A DNA stretch of 64,000 nucleotides from CAZDET01 sp964504335 (GCA_964504335.1 CAZDET010000002.1:62001-126000), one strand, 5' to 3'. Positions 54,892-63,921 are shown, numbered from the stretch's first letter. The notes: generated by a model from the sequence alone, not told the origin. A program made the numbers and translations.

Positions 54892-55734
54892 TTACTCTTT
54901 AAAGAGCAAGAGCAGTGTGGCCAACCGCTGCCTCAGGTCCGCACGATCGACGATGAAATCCAGAAATCCGTGCTCGAGCAAAAACTCCGATGTCTGGAAA
55001 TCCTCGGGCAGGTCGCGCTTGATCGTTTCGCGAATAACGCGGGGGCCGGCAAACCCAATCAGGGCCTCCGGCTCGGCAAAATTAATATCGCCGAGCATGG
55101 CATAGGAAGCTGTTACCCCTCCGGTAGTCGGGTCGGTCAGCAGGCTGAAATAGGGCACTTTTGCTTTGGCCAGTTGCGTGAGCTTGGCCGAGGTTTTGGC
55201 CATTTGCATCAGCGAGAAAGCTGCTTCCATCATGCGCGCGCCGCCCGTTTTGCTGATGATGAGCAAAGGAGTGCGGTGTTCGATGCTGTAATCGATGGCA
55301 TTTGCGATTTTTTGCCCCACTACTACCCCCATCGATCCTCCGATAAAGGAGAAGTCCATCGCCGCTACCACAATGGGCAGCTCATCGATCGTACCCGTGG
55401 CTACGCGAATCGCATCGTTGAGGCCGGTTCGCCCACGGGCCTCCACCAGGCGATCGGGGTAGGTTTTCAAGTCGCTGAATTCGAGGGCATCAACGGCGAT
55501 CAAATCCTCGAACAGTAAGGTGTAGTCCTCGCCGAAAAGGAGTCCGAAGTATTCTTCGGAGCCGATGCGCTCGTGGTAATTGCAATTGGTACACTTGAAG
55601 AAGTTCTCCCGCAGATCCTTGCGCGTAGACGTGTGGCTACAGCGCTTGCACTTGTACCAAAGCCCCTCCGGTGTATCTTTCTTATTGCGCGTAGCGGTTT
55701 GAATACCGTCTTTGAGTCGCTTGAACCACCCCAT
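54892..55734 (-). CDS. accD: Acetyl-CoA carboxylase carboxyltransferase subunit beta
   Basis: AccD is one half of the carboxyltransferase that makes malonyl-CoA for fatty-acid synthesis. The protein of 280 residues has an N-terminal Cys4 zinc ribbon (YKCKRCSHTS ... FFKCTNCNYHE, about residues 25-50) and the crotonase-like core (VVAAMDFSFIGGSMGVVVG, SKTGGARMMEAAFSLMQM). The start MGWFKRLKDGI at 55734 is chosen over an upstream in-frame ATG. It follows hemE on the same strand by 80 nt. Confidence 0.95.
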   Translation of the reverse strand: MGWFKRLKDGIQTATRNKKDTPEGLWYKCKRCSHTSTRKDLRENFFKCTNCNYHERIGSEEYFGLLFGEDYTLLFEDLIAVDALEFSDLKTYPDRLVEARGRTGLNDAIRVATGTIDELPIVVAAMDFSFIGGSMGVVVGQKIANAIDYSIEHRTPLLIISKTGGARMMEAAFSLMQMAKTSAKLTQLAKAKVPYFSLLTDPTTGGVTASYAMLGDINFAEPEALIGFAGPRVIRETIKRDLPEDFQTSEFLLEHGFLDFIVDRADLRQRLATLLLLFKE

Positions 55735-55814
55735 GATCGTGGAATTTCCTTGTTTCGTTCTGTCCCCCACTACGGTGGGTGAATGATAAAAGTAAGACTT
55801 CGTCGGGATTTTGC

Positions 55815-56846
55815 CTACTTATAGCGATAGTCCTTCACCGCCTGCACAAAGGCGCGCACCCCTTCGAGCGGGGTATCGGGATAGACCCCGTGTCCCAGAT
55901 TGGCAATGTGATGCCGCCCAAACCGTTCGAGCATATCAATGGTTGCCACGGTTACCTGATCCGGTGTAGCGTAGAGTTGGCAGGGATCGAGGTTGCCCTG
56001 AAGTACGGGCTTTGGCCCGACGGCTCGACGAACAGAAACGGGGTCCTGCTGCCAGTCCAGTCCTATTACCTCGCAATCGAGCCGTGCTATGGCCGGTGTG
56101 GCAAACCAGGCATCCTTCGCAAATACCGTAACCGGCACTTCGGTGAGGGCCGAGCAGATCCGCTCCAGGTAAGGCAATGCAAAGGCCTGATAGTGCGCAC
56201 CGACTAGAATACCGGCCCAGCTGTCGAAGAGCTGTATGAGATCGGCACCCGCCCGTACTTTTTCCTGTAGGTAGGTAATAGTTGCTTCGGTGATAAGCTC
56301 CAGTAATCGGTGGGCTTGGCTGGGCTCGCGGTAGAGCATGGCGCGGGCATTGCTAAAGGTCTTGCTCCCGCCGCCTTCTACCATGTAGGCGAAGATCGTC
56401 CAGGGGGCCCCGGCAAAACCGATGAGCGGCACGCGATCGTCCAGGGCCTGCTTGCAGCGGCGAATGGCTTCGAAGACGTAGTCTAGCTCCTCCACCACGG
56501 CAGTCGCCGGCCGCAGCCGGTCAATGGCCGCTGCCGACCGGATGGTTTCGGGAAAGCGCGGCCCGCGTTTCTCCACCATTTCGTAGGGCAGCCCCAACGC
56601 CTCGGGAATCACCAGAATATCAGAGAAAATAATTGCCGCATCCACCCCGAGGGCATCCACTGGCTGAATCGTCACTTCTGCGGCCAGGTCGGGCGTTTGC
56701 ACCAATTCGCGAAACCCGCTCAGCCGCTTGCGAATAGCCCGGTATTCCGGCAAGATACGACCAGCCTGCCGCATGAGCCAAACCGGTGGTCGCTCCGTCA
56801 CTTCTCCCCGCGCAGTACGAAGTAAAAGGTCGTTTTTTATTGGCAT
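55815..56846 (-). CDS. hemE: Uroporphyrinogen decarboxylase
   Basis: HemE turns uroporphyrinogen III into coproporphyrinogen III. The 343-residue protein has the N-terminal signature [18 protein letters not shown] and the later [13 protein letters not shown] and [11 protein letters not shown]. The open frame reaches 56987, but the extra 47 residues would be PTPTPT-like translation of a hexanucleotide repeat. The ATG at 56846 is taken, which matches the family N-terminus ([15 protein letters not shown]). A TATCTTCG box lies only 5 nt before this start codon, so the message may be nearly leaderless. Confidence 0.94.
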   Translation of the reverse strand: MPIKNDLLLRTARGEVTERPPVWLMRQAGRILPEYRAIRKRLSGFRELVQTPDLAAEVTIQPVDALGVDAAIIFSDILVIPEALGLPYEMVEKRGPRFPETIRSAAAIDRLRPATAVVEELDYVFEAIRRCKQALDDRVPLIGFAGAPWTIFAYMVEGGGSKTFSNARAMLYREPSQAHRLLELITEATITYLQEKVRAGADLIQLFDSWAGILVGAHYQAFALPYLERICSALTEVPVTVFAKDAWFATPAIARLDCEVIGLDWQQDPVSVRRAVGPKPVLQGNLDPCQLYATPDQVTVATIDMLERFGRHHIANLGHGVYPDTPLEGVRAFVQAVKDYRYK

Positions 56847-56866
56847 GGGCGCGAAGATAGGAAAGA

Positions 56867-56905
56867 GTGTGGGTGTGAGTGTGGGTGTGGGTGTGGGTGT
56901 GGGTG
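56867..56905 (-). repeat. Hexanucleotide tandem repeat plus T9 tract between hemE and the sigma gene
   Basis: Six hexamers (GTGTGG, one GTGTGA, plus a partial unit) on the plus strand, immediately followed by nine T residues (56907-56915). Read in the hemE direction the hexamers are CCACAC and have no G. They start about 20 nt before the hemE start codon and cover the place where a -33 box would lie for the TATCTTCG element at 56852-56859. Confidence 0.9.
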
Positions 56906-56972
56906 ATTTTTTTTTGAACCCTTTGATTTGGGAAGGGTACCTGGGATACATGTAACCAAACCGAATATTGCT

Positions 56973-57662
56973 ATGGCTGTGATTCAACTGCGGGGAATCT
57001 TGCTCCCCATTCTGCTTCTTTGCTTTCTAACCTCTATGGCCCAGCGTCCGCAAAAAATTCTGGGGATTGCAAAAGAAGATAAGCCACTATCCTACTATCA
57101 GGAACAGTCCACCTTATGGCAGCAATGGATCGACGCCGACCCAACCGATGCGGATGCCTGGCAAAACTACTACAAAGCAGAACGGTCGGCCTTGCAGCTC
57201 CGGCAACCCGAAGCGTTTGCGGTGGTCTACCACCGGCACTTTCTGCCTTTGTGTAAGTACCTTACCTGGCTCACTCAGAATCGAGAACAAGCCAAAGACC
57301 TGGCGCAGATTACGCTTTTAAAAATATTTCAGGAACCTCAGCTGTTTGACCCCGCCCGCCCTTTCAACGTTTGGCTCTTGGTCGTGGCAAAAAATCGCTG
57401 GAAAAACGACCTGCGGGAAGGTTCGATACGGAACCGACACCTGACCACTTTTGCCGGACTGCTCCCCGCTCAAATTTCCCCGACTGACCAGGAAGCCAAG
57501 GATACCAAATTGAAGGCGATCGAACGGGCAATGAGCCAACTTTCTCCTTCGCACCGCGAAGTCGTCGTACTTAAATATTCCAATAACCTGACTCTGAACG
57601 AGATCAGCCAGGTACTGGACTGCCGTTTGGGAACGGTAAAATCGCGCTTGTTTTACGCATAA
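56973..57662 (+). CDS. ECF sigma factor joined to a signal peptide and TPR-like segment
   Basis: This 229-residue frame begins with a signal peptide ([16 protein letters not shown]) and a segment resembling secreted TPR-type Bacteroidota proteins ([16 protein letters not shown] ... [12 protein letters not shown], about residues 36-72). It then runs into an ECF sigma factor: region 2 in [19 protein letters not shown] and [17 protein letters not shown], and region 4 in [20 protein letters not shown] and [17 protein letters not shown]. It stops at once after 'RLFYA', where homologues continue by some ten residues. The only start codons for the sigma part alone are non-ATG, such as TTG at 57192. 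See findings; a chimera made by deletion, a natural fusion and an internal start are all possible. Confidence 0.7.
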   Translation: MAVIQLRGILLPILLLCFLTSMAQRPQKILGIAKEDKPLSYYQEQSTLWQQWIDADPTDADAWQNYYKAERSALQLRQPEAFAVVYHRHFLPLCKYLTWLTQNREQAKDLAQITLLKIFQEPQLFDPARPFNVWLLVVAKNRWKNDLREGSIRNRHLTTFAGLLPAQISPTDQEAKDTKLKAIERAMSQLSPSHREVVVLKYSNNLTLNEISQVLDCRLGTVKSRLFYA

Positions 57663-57694
57663 CTCACCGCTGTAAACCTATTTCTATCAAAGCA

Positions 57695-57883
57695 ATGCTC
57701 CAGTACCGGGTGCCGGTTTACCAAATTGCCGCTGGGATTTTGCTCGTGTTGGGAATTCGATTCGGATGGCTCACTTTTCATCACCCAACCCGAACAACCG
57801 AAGAAAAGGTGATCAAAGTGGTAACGGGGGGCGTACCGATCACTCACGATCGATATCCGGAAGCGCTCGTTTTTGAATTATAA
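57695..57883 (+). CDS. Small single-pass membrane protein, possible anti-sigma remnant
   Basis: This 62-residue protein has one membrane helix (VYQIAAGILLVLGIRFGW). The preceding QYRVPVYQ and the layout resemble the membrane part of Bacteroidota anti-sigma proteins, which lie directly after their ECF sigma genes. Here the usual cytoplasmic sigma-binding domain is absent. It starts 32 nt after the sigma stop codon. It may be a remnant or a minimal protein; function is inference. Confidence 0.45.
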   Translation: MLQYRVPVYQIAAGILLVLGIRFGWLTFHHPTRTTEEKVIKVVTGGVPITHDRYPEALVFEL

Positions 57884-58027
57884 ACAGGCCATTGGTTGGT
57901 TGAAGGTTGTTATTGAAGAAGTAAAAGTGAGAAAATGTCAGCTGAGTAAATAATATCTGCATCCAAGAGGTCAGCCGGCGTTCAATTAGCCGATTTTCCA
58001 TATTTTCCGCTTCTACAACCGACTAGC

Positions 58028-59356
58028 ATGAAACGATTGGCCCTGCATTGGAAGATATTGATCGGCATGGTGACCGGCGTCATTTTCGGATTGATTGCCG
58101 CCCAGGCCGGATGGGCGGAGTTTACGATCAATTTCATCAAGCCGTTTGGTACGATTTTCATCAATTTGCTCAAGTTGATCGCGATTCCGCTGATTGTGGC
58201 TTCTCTGATTAAGGGGATTAGTGATTTGCAGGATATTTCCAAATTGTCGCGCATGGGCGGGCGCACAGTTGGGCTGTATTTAATCACAACGGTAGTGGCG
58301 GTGAGTGTGGGCCTGATTGTGGTAAACATTGGCCAACCGGGCTCGGTCATTGCTCCCGAAACGCAGGCTAGCCTGATGGACACCTACGGCGGCGATGCCA
58401 CTGCGCGGATCGAAGCGGCGACCAGCCAGAAAGGTAAGGGGCCGTTGCAGCCACTGGTGGATATTGTTCCGGACAATATTCTCGGTGCGGCTACCGAAAA
58501 TGCCAACATGCTACAGGTCATTTTCTTCGTCATTTTTTTTGCCATTGGCCTCATCCTTATTCCAACCGAAGCGGCCCGCCCGGTAAAGGTTTTTTTCGAT
58601 GCCGTTAATGAGGTAGTGCTCAAATTAATTGACCTCATCATGTTGGGGGCTCCGTACGGGGTTTTTGCCCTGTTGGCAGCCCTGGTTGTCGAATCCCCGA
58701 GCATGGATCTCTTTCTTGCGCTATTAAGTTATGCCCTTTGTGTGGTCATTGGGCTGTCGATTTTGATCTTTGTCTTCTATCCATCGTTGGTAGTGCTTTT
58801 TACCAAGCGCAGCTACGGCTTCTTCTTTAAAGGTATTTCTCCGGCGCAGCTCTTGGCCTTCAGCACTAGTTCGAGTGCGGCTACGCTTCCGGTTACGATG
58901 GAGCGGGTGGAAGAGCATCTAGGCGTCGATCGTGAGGTGACCAGCTTTGTGCTACCCATCGGAGCAACCATCAACATGGATGGTACAAGCCTCTACCAGG
59001 CCGTGGCGGCCGTTTTCATTGCTCAGGTGTTTGGGATGGATCTTTCTCTCTCCACTCAATTGGGGATCATCACCACGGCTACCCTGGCCTCGATCGGCAG
59101 CGCAGCCGTCCCGAGTGCCGGGATGGTGATGCTGGTCATTGTACTCGGGCAGGCGGGCATCCCCGAAGCGGGGCTGGCCCTGATTTTTGCCATCGACCGA
59201 CCGCTGGATATGGCCCGAACGGTGGTGAACGTAACCGGAGATGCCACGGTGTCGATGCTCGTCGGCAAATCCGTCGGCAAGCTCGGCGACCCGCGTGTGA
59301 AAGAATGGGACGATTACTACCCCAAGGAGAAAGAAGCGGAACAACTTGAGGGTTAG
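58028..59356 (+). CDS. Dicarboxylate/amino acid:cation symporter (DAACS family)
   Basis: This 442-residue inner-membrane transporter has eight helices and two hairpins typical of GltP/DctA. The hairpin 1 signature is STSSSAATLPVTMERVEEH, and the substrate/cation region is VLPIGATINMDGTSLYQ with NMDGT. The C-terminal ASIGSAAVPSAGMVML and DRPLDMARTVVNVTGDA complete the binding site. It imports C4-dicarboxylates or acidic amino acids with Na+ or H+. The Arg in DMARTVVN favours glutamate/aspartate or dicarboxylate, without deciding which. A TlpA-like lipoprotein gene starts 37 nt downstream. Confidence 0.93.
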   Translation: MKRLALHWKILIGMVTGVIFGLIAAQAGWAEFTINFIKPFGTIFINLLKLIAIPLIVASLIKGISDLQDISKLSRMGGRTVGLYLITTVVAVSVGLIVVNIGQPGSVIAPETQASLMDTYGGDATARIEAATSQKGKGPLQPLVDIVPDNILGAATENANMLQVIFFVIFFAIGLILIPTEAARPVKVFFDAVNEVVLKLIDLIMLGAPYGVFALLAALVVESPSMDLFLALLSYALCVVIGLSILIFVFYPSLVVLFTKRSYGFFFKGISPAQLLAFSTSSSAATLPVTMERVEEHLGVDREVTSFVLPIGATINMDGTSLYQAVAAVFIAQVFGMDLSLSTQLGIITTATLASIGSAAVPSAGMVMLVIVLGQAGIPEAGLALIFAIDRPLDMARTVVNVTGDATVSMLVGKSVGKLGDPRVKEWDDYYPKEKEAEQLEG

Positions 59357-59393
59357 GTTGAACCAAGCGAATATTCGCAAAGTTTGGAACTGC

Positions 59394-60740
59394 ATGAACC
59401 GATTACTACTGTTTAGCCTACTCGTACTCCTAATGTGGAGTGGTTGTTTTAGCTTCGATAACACGTTCACCAAAGTACCCCCGGGTCCCTACCGGGCCGT
59501 GCTCAAGCTGGAGTACAATCCGGTGGTACCAAATCCGAAGGGGGCTCCTATTCCGGAAAAGCTCAATCTGGAATTTGAGGAAGTAACTGCGGGAGAGCTG
59601 CCCTTCCAAATGGAAATTACCTACGACAGCGATACTACCTTCTACATTGACATCATCAATGGCTCCGAACGCATTCGGGTACCTAGCGATCAAATTCTTT
59701 TTGGCCGTTCACCTGAATTGGCCCGTGATACCTTTCGAATCGATTTTCCGGTTTACGATAGCTACATCAGCGGCTACTACGAGGAGGATATCCTGGAAGG
59801 TGTGTTTGTAGTGAATTACCGAGATCAGTACCGCATTCCGTTCGTTGCTCAACACGGGCAGAATCATCGCTTTACGCAGCTGCGCAAGGAGCCGATCATG
59901 GATGTGAGCGGGGAATGGGCAGTTGAATTCGGCCAGGTAGGCACCGACGATTTCTATCGGGGCATTGCCGAGTTTCAACAATCCGGCAATGAGTTGTTGG
60001 GCACGTTCCGCACCGAAACCGGCGATTACCGCTATTTAGCGGGCACGGTGCAGGTGGACAAGCTCTACCTCTCGACTTTCGACGGTTCGCATGCCTTTTT
60101 ATTTGAAGCCAAAATTCTTCCCGATTCGACGATCGTGGGTTCGTATCGATCCGGCCAGCACTTTCGAACAACCTGGCGAGCTACCCGAAATCCCGGGGCC
60201 GATCTGCGCGACCCGAGCACGCTGACCAAACCGCTTGACCCCGGCCAGCCGCTGGCATTTACCTTTCCCAATTCCGACGGGGTACCTGTTTCCCTGAGCG
60301 ACCCTGCTTTCCGGGGAAAGGCAAAGCTCGTGCAAATCATGGGCACCTGGTGCCCCAACTGCCGCGACGAAACGCAATTCCTGATCGATTACCTGCAACA
60401 GTCGACCACTGAGGACCTGGCCGTCATTGCCCTGGCATTCGAGCGCTACCGCGACTCCAGCCGGGCGATACAGTCCATCCGCCGGTACGAGCAGCAGATC
60501 AATCCCCCGTATCCGGTGCTGTACGCCGGCTACTACGGCAAGGAAGAAGCTAAAGCGGCCCTTCCGATGCTCGACGCGATTCGTTCCTACCCGACGTTGC
60601 TATTTATAGATCGTAATGATCAAATTCAATATATTCACACAGGATTTAACGGGCCCGCTACCAGTACCTACGCCGATTTTGTGACCGATTTCGAGCAAAA
60701 GGTAGGGCGTTTGTTGGCCGAAGAGCCAACAATGCAGTAA
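59394..60740 (+). CDS. TlpA-like thiol-disulfide lipoprotein with N-terminal beta domain
   Basis: This 448-residue protein has a lipoprotein signal (LLVLLMWSGC, start 59394). A beta-rich N-terminal domain spans about residues 25-285, and the thioredoxin-like domain (about 290-430) carries the redox motif QIMGTWCPNCRDE. A cis-Pro-type loop in IRSYPTLLFIDRND completes the active site. CPNC-type TlpA proteins in Bacteroidota can reduce or rearrange cysteines in exported proteins such as cytochromes c. An upstream ATG at 59346 would overlap the symporter gene and is not used. It precedes the TIR-TPR-SDR gene by 51 nt on the same strand. Confidence 0.85.
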   Translation: MNRLLLFSLLVLLMWSGCFSFDNTFTKVPPGPYRAVLKLEYNPVVPNPKGAPIPEKLNLEFEEVTAGELPFQMEITYDSDTTFYIDIINGSERIRVPSDQILFGRSPELARDTFRIDFPVYDSYISGYYEEDILEGVFVVNYRDQYRIPFVAQHGQNHRFTQLRKEPIMDVSGEWAVEFGQVGTDDFYRGIAEFQQSGNELLGTFRTETGDYRYLAGTVQVDKLYLSTFDGSHAFLFEAKILPDSTIVGSYRSGQHFRTTWRATRNPGADLRDPSTLTKPLDPGQPLAFTFPNSDGVPVSLSDPAFRGKAKLVQIMGTWCPNCRDETQFLIDYLQQSTTEDLAVIALAFERYRDSSRAIQSIRRYEQQINPPYPVLYAGYYGKEEAKAALPMLDAIRSYPTLLFIDRNDQIQYIHTGFNGPATSTYADFVTDFEQKVGRLLAEEPTMQ

Positions 60741-60791
60741 CATTAGGTCTGTTTATTGCGTAAATTAGACTTCAGACAATACTTCCCAAAA

Positions 60792-63353
60792 ATGACAACC
60801 ATACCCCACACAGTCGCATTAGCCTATTGCCAGGACAACACACACACCGCCCAGGAGATCGATCATGCGTTGAATTCGGTTTGCTCCTTCGAGCACTTCA
60901 GTGCCGGCAGTGACAACCAGGAGACGCCGCTCAGTGAAAAAGTGGGAGCGTTCCAGGGACCCCTTATCTTGTTGGTGAGCGATAATTTTCTGCGCGCACC
61001 AAATTGCATGTATCAGGCCCAACAAATTCTACAGGGCGAGCGGCAGGTCTTGCCGGTTGTCATTCCCGGCACCCGAATCGATGAAACGACCGGACAAACC
61101 GTAGAAGTCGAAACTAATTTCGAACGGGTTTCCGATATCATTCAGTACATCAATCACTGGCAGGATCGTTATCTCGATTTGCGCAAACAGCGGCGCGATC
61201 TAGCGGAGGTAGGTGGCGAACCTTTCGAGCAATACCTCAAAAAAGTAAGAGATATCAGCAGCGAAACCGGAGAATTCCTTCGTATGCTGCGCTCTTCCCT
61301 CCACCTGAGTTTCCAGGAATTTCAAGCGGATAGTTATCGCCAGTTCTTCATTTTCAACGATTCGGAAGAACTTTGGCACTCCTACAAAGCCCGCGCCGAA
61401 CAGCGCCGGGAATCTCAAACTACTGCCACTGCGCATCAATCGGAACCAGAGCCCTTCTACAATAGCTCCGCAGACCAATCCCAGGAGCCTGCCCACCCGT
61501 CGTCCACGGCGGAGCCCCAAGCTCCCCCTGCTGCTGAAGAACCTGTCGCTCCCTCCGAAGTAGACATGAGTCAGATCCCCGGCATGTCGATGCTCAGCGA
61601 GCAATTCGAAACCGAAGAACCTACCCCCATAGAGCCCCACCGGGAAGGCGGTGTGCCGCCGCTGTCCGAACAGCCAACCGCCGCTCCTACGGAACAAACA
61701 AACGGCCTGGATCACAGCACGGAAGCCCTCGATCAGCAAGCCTCCAACTGGATTCGAAAGGCCTGGAATATGGCCGATGCCGGTCAGGTACAGGAGGGAC
61801 AAGATCTGCTGGCGGCCACCCTCGAAAACTATCCGGGGCGGACCGACCTGCGGTACCATTATGCCCTCATGCTGGCTCAGAATGCACAGGATACGGAGGC
61901 CGCCCGCGAACAACTCGAAATGATCCTTACGGCCGATCCCGACCATACCGATGCCCTCTTCCTGCTCGGCGAAATTGCCGACGGCAATAACGAGCCCGAG
62001 CATGCCCGGCACTATTTCGAGCGCGTCACTTCGCTCCAGGAAGATTATCCCGACGTGTGGTATCGCCTCGGTAGCGTTACGGTGTCCTATTTTCCGGACG
62101 AAGCCAGAGAAGCGGCCAAGTTTTTCAAAATGGCCATCAAGCACGATCCGGACAATTCGGATGCTTTTTATCAGCTGGCTCGGTTGGAAGCAGGCTTGCT
62201 AAACCGACCCGAAAAAGCGGTTAAGCACTTCCGCAAGGCTGTTAAATCAGATCCGGAACACCCAACCGCTTTCTACGAACTGGCCTTACTTTATCGCCAA
62301 CAAGGGGAGCGAGATCTAGCCTGGCGCACCTATCAGCAAGCCATTTCCATCAATCCGCAATTCCGCACGGAGAGCAACGACACCTACTTCCAACCTCCAC
62401 AACCGACGGTAGCCCCTGCCATTACACCAGCCGGTCGAAGCGACCTGGTCGGCGGGCAACAGGAAACACTTCAGGCACTCCGGCAAAATATCCAGCAACT
62501 GGAAACCATGCTCCACACCCTGGAGTCTGAAAATACACAGCTGCGTACGCAGCGCCAGCGCCCGGGAACGGGAAAAACGGTCTTCATTACCGGCGCTACA
62601 TCCGGTATCGGCCGGGCCACCGCCGAAATATTCGCACGCAACGGCTACCGCTGCATCCTTAATGGCCGCCGCCACGATCGGCTGGAAGCAATGCGCAATA
62701 CGTTTTCCGAACAATACGACAGCGAGAGCCAACTCCTCCCCTTCGATGTACGGGATGCCGCCTCCGTACAGCGAGCAATCGAGGAGCTGCCGGAAAACTG
62801 GCGGTCGATCGATATTCTAATCAATAATGCCGGTAAGGCTAAAGGGCTGGCTCCCATCCACGAGGGCCAACTCGAACACTGGGAGGAAATGATCGACACC
62901 AACCTTAAAGGGTTGCTCTACCTCACTCGTGCAGTGGCTCCGCTCATGGTAAAGGAGCGGCACGGGCACATCATCAACGTCGCCTCCACGGCCGGCAAGG
63001 AAGTATACCCGAATGGCAATGTGTACTGCGCCACCAAGTACGCCGTCAACGCACTGACCCAGGCGATGCGACTCGATCTGCACACCCACAATGTCCGCGT
63101 TAGTCAGGTCAGCCCGGCCCACGTAGACGAAACGGAATTCGCCCTGGTTCGCTTCGACGGTGATACCGAGCGCGCCCGCATCTACGACGACTTCAAGCCG
63201 CTCAGTGCTACCGATGTGGCGGATGCGATCTACTACATCGCTACCCGCCCGGCCCACGTGAATGTGCTGGATGTGGTGCTGCAAGGCACGCAGCAGGCGT
63301 CTTCTACCGTAATCGACCGGTCGGGAAGGGATCGATTTGAAGAGGAGGAATGA
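60792..63353 (+). CDS. TIR-like / TPR / coiled-coil / SDR fusion protein
   Basis: This 853-residue cytosolic protein has four parts. Residues 4-110 look like a TIR domain (HTVALAYCQDNTHTAQEID; LILLVSDNFLRAPNCMYQAQ; VLPVVIPG), but the catalytic Glu expected after WC/NC is Gln75. Residues about 205-315 are a Pro/Glu-rich linker. Residues 318-520 are TPR repeats (for example PDVWYRLGSVTVSYFPDEA). Residues 556-590 form a predicted coiled coil. Residues 594-853 are a short-chain dehydrogenase with TGATSGIG at 600-607, ILINNAGKAKG, catalytic Ser732 and Tyr745-x3-Lys749 (YCATK). The ATG at 60792 is preferred to the TTG at 60756. Each domain is readable, but the combined role is unknown. Confidence 0.8.
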   Translation: MTTIPHTVALAYCQDNTHTAQEIDHALNSVCSFEHFSAGSDNQETPLSEKVGAFQGPLILLVSDNFLRAPNCMYQAQQILQGERQVLPVVIPGTRIDETTGQTVEVETNFERVSDIIQYINHWQDRYLDLRKQRRDLAEVGGEPFEQYLKKVRDISSETGEFLRMLRSSLHLSFQEFQADSYRQFFIFNDSEELWHSYKARAEQRRESQTTATAHQSEPEPFYNSSADQSQEPAHPSSTAEPQAPPAAEEPVAPSEVDMSQIPGMSMLSEQFETEEPTPIEPHREGGVPPLSEQPTAAPTEQTNGLDHSTEALDQQASNWIRKAWNMADAGQVQEGQDLLAATLENYPGRTDLRYHYALMLAQNAQDTEAAREQLEMILTADPDHTDALFLLGEIADGNNEPEHARHYFERVTSLQEDYPDVWYRLGSVTVSYFPDEAREAAKFFKMAIKHDPDNSDAFYQLARLEAGLLNRPEKAVKHFRKAVKSDPEHPTAFYELALLYRQQGERDLAWRTYQQAISINPQFRTESNDTYFQPPQPTVAPAITPAGRSDLVGGQQETLQALRQNIQQLETMLHTLESENTQLRTQRQRPGTGKTVFITGATSGIGRATAEIFARNGYRCILNGRRHDRLEAMRNTFSEQYDSESQLLPFDVRDAASVQRAIEELPENWRSIDILINNAGKAKGLAPIHEGQLEHWEEMIDTNLKGLLYLTRAVAPLMVKERHGHIINVASTAGKEVYPNGNVYCATKYAVNALTQAMRLDLHTHNVRVSQVSPAHVDETEFALVRFDGDTERARIYDDFKPLSATDVADAIYYIATRPAHVNVLDVVLQGTQQASSTVIDRSGRDRFEEEE

Positions 63354-63366
63354 TTTGTGCTTATAG

Positions 63367-63906
63367 TTACCTCGGAGCCAAGGTCGCAAAGAGATTCTTG
63401 ATATTCGTTGCCTCCTCCGGCTTCATGCGGCCACTCAGAATGAGGCGCACTTCCCGCCGACGAATGGCGCTGTCGAAGCGTTGATGCTCTATTTCCGTCA
63501 GGGGAATGACTTCAGGTACCTTGACGGGTTTCTGATTGTTTTGGTCTAACCCCACAAAGGTAAAGTAGGCGTGGTTGGAACGCCGGGGATTCTGCCCCTG
63601 CATATCGGCGACGAAGACTTCGACGTGCACCTCCACCGACGTACGGAACGCACGTGTAACCGTCGCTTCCAAAGTGATGACCTCGCCGTTGCGAATCGGC
63701 TTGGAAAAAGACACGTGATCCACGGAAGCCGTTACCACCGGGGCTTCGCAGTGCTTCCCGGCGCAAATACCGCAAGCGATATCCATCCACCGCAGTAAAT
63801 TTCCCCCCATGAGGTTACCCATTGGGTTGGTATCGTTGGGCATGATCATTTCCGTCATGACGGTGCGGCTCTCGGCCACCGTTTTGGAGCGCTTTTCCAC
63901 AGGCAT
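63367..63906 (-). CDS. Acyl-CoA thioesterase (hotdog fold)
   Basis: This 179-residue single-hotdog protein has the family pattern MIMPNDTNPMGNLMGGNLLRWMD (Asn/Asp and the Gly-rich helix start). The sequence VTASVDHVSFSKPIRNGEVI follows and SVEVHVEVFVAD lies later, as in YciA/ACOT-type acyl-CoA thioesterases. It hydrolyses acyl-CoA to free acid and CoA. It is convergent with the TIR-TPR-SDR gene (13 nt) and has no clear operon partner inside the window. Confidence 0.9.
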   Translation of the reverse strand: MPVEKRSKTVAESRTVMTEMIMPNDTNPMGNLMGGNLLRWMDIACGICAGKHCEAPVVTASVDHVSFSKPIRNGEVITLEATVTRAFRTSVEVHVEVFVADMQGQNPRRSNHAYFTFVGLDQNNQKPVKVPEVIPLTEIEHQRFDSAIRRREVRLILSGRMKPEEATNIKNLFATLAPR

Positions 63907-63921
63907 AAGTTCTTTTTATCG

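Noticed and set aside
56847..56987. 47-residue N-terminal extension of HemE containing PTPTPT
   Set aside because: It translates a hexanucleotide repeat and precedes the family's normal start; ATG 56846 fits the known length.
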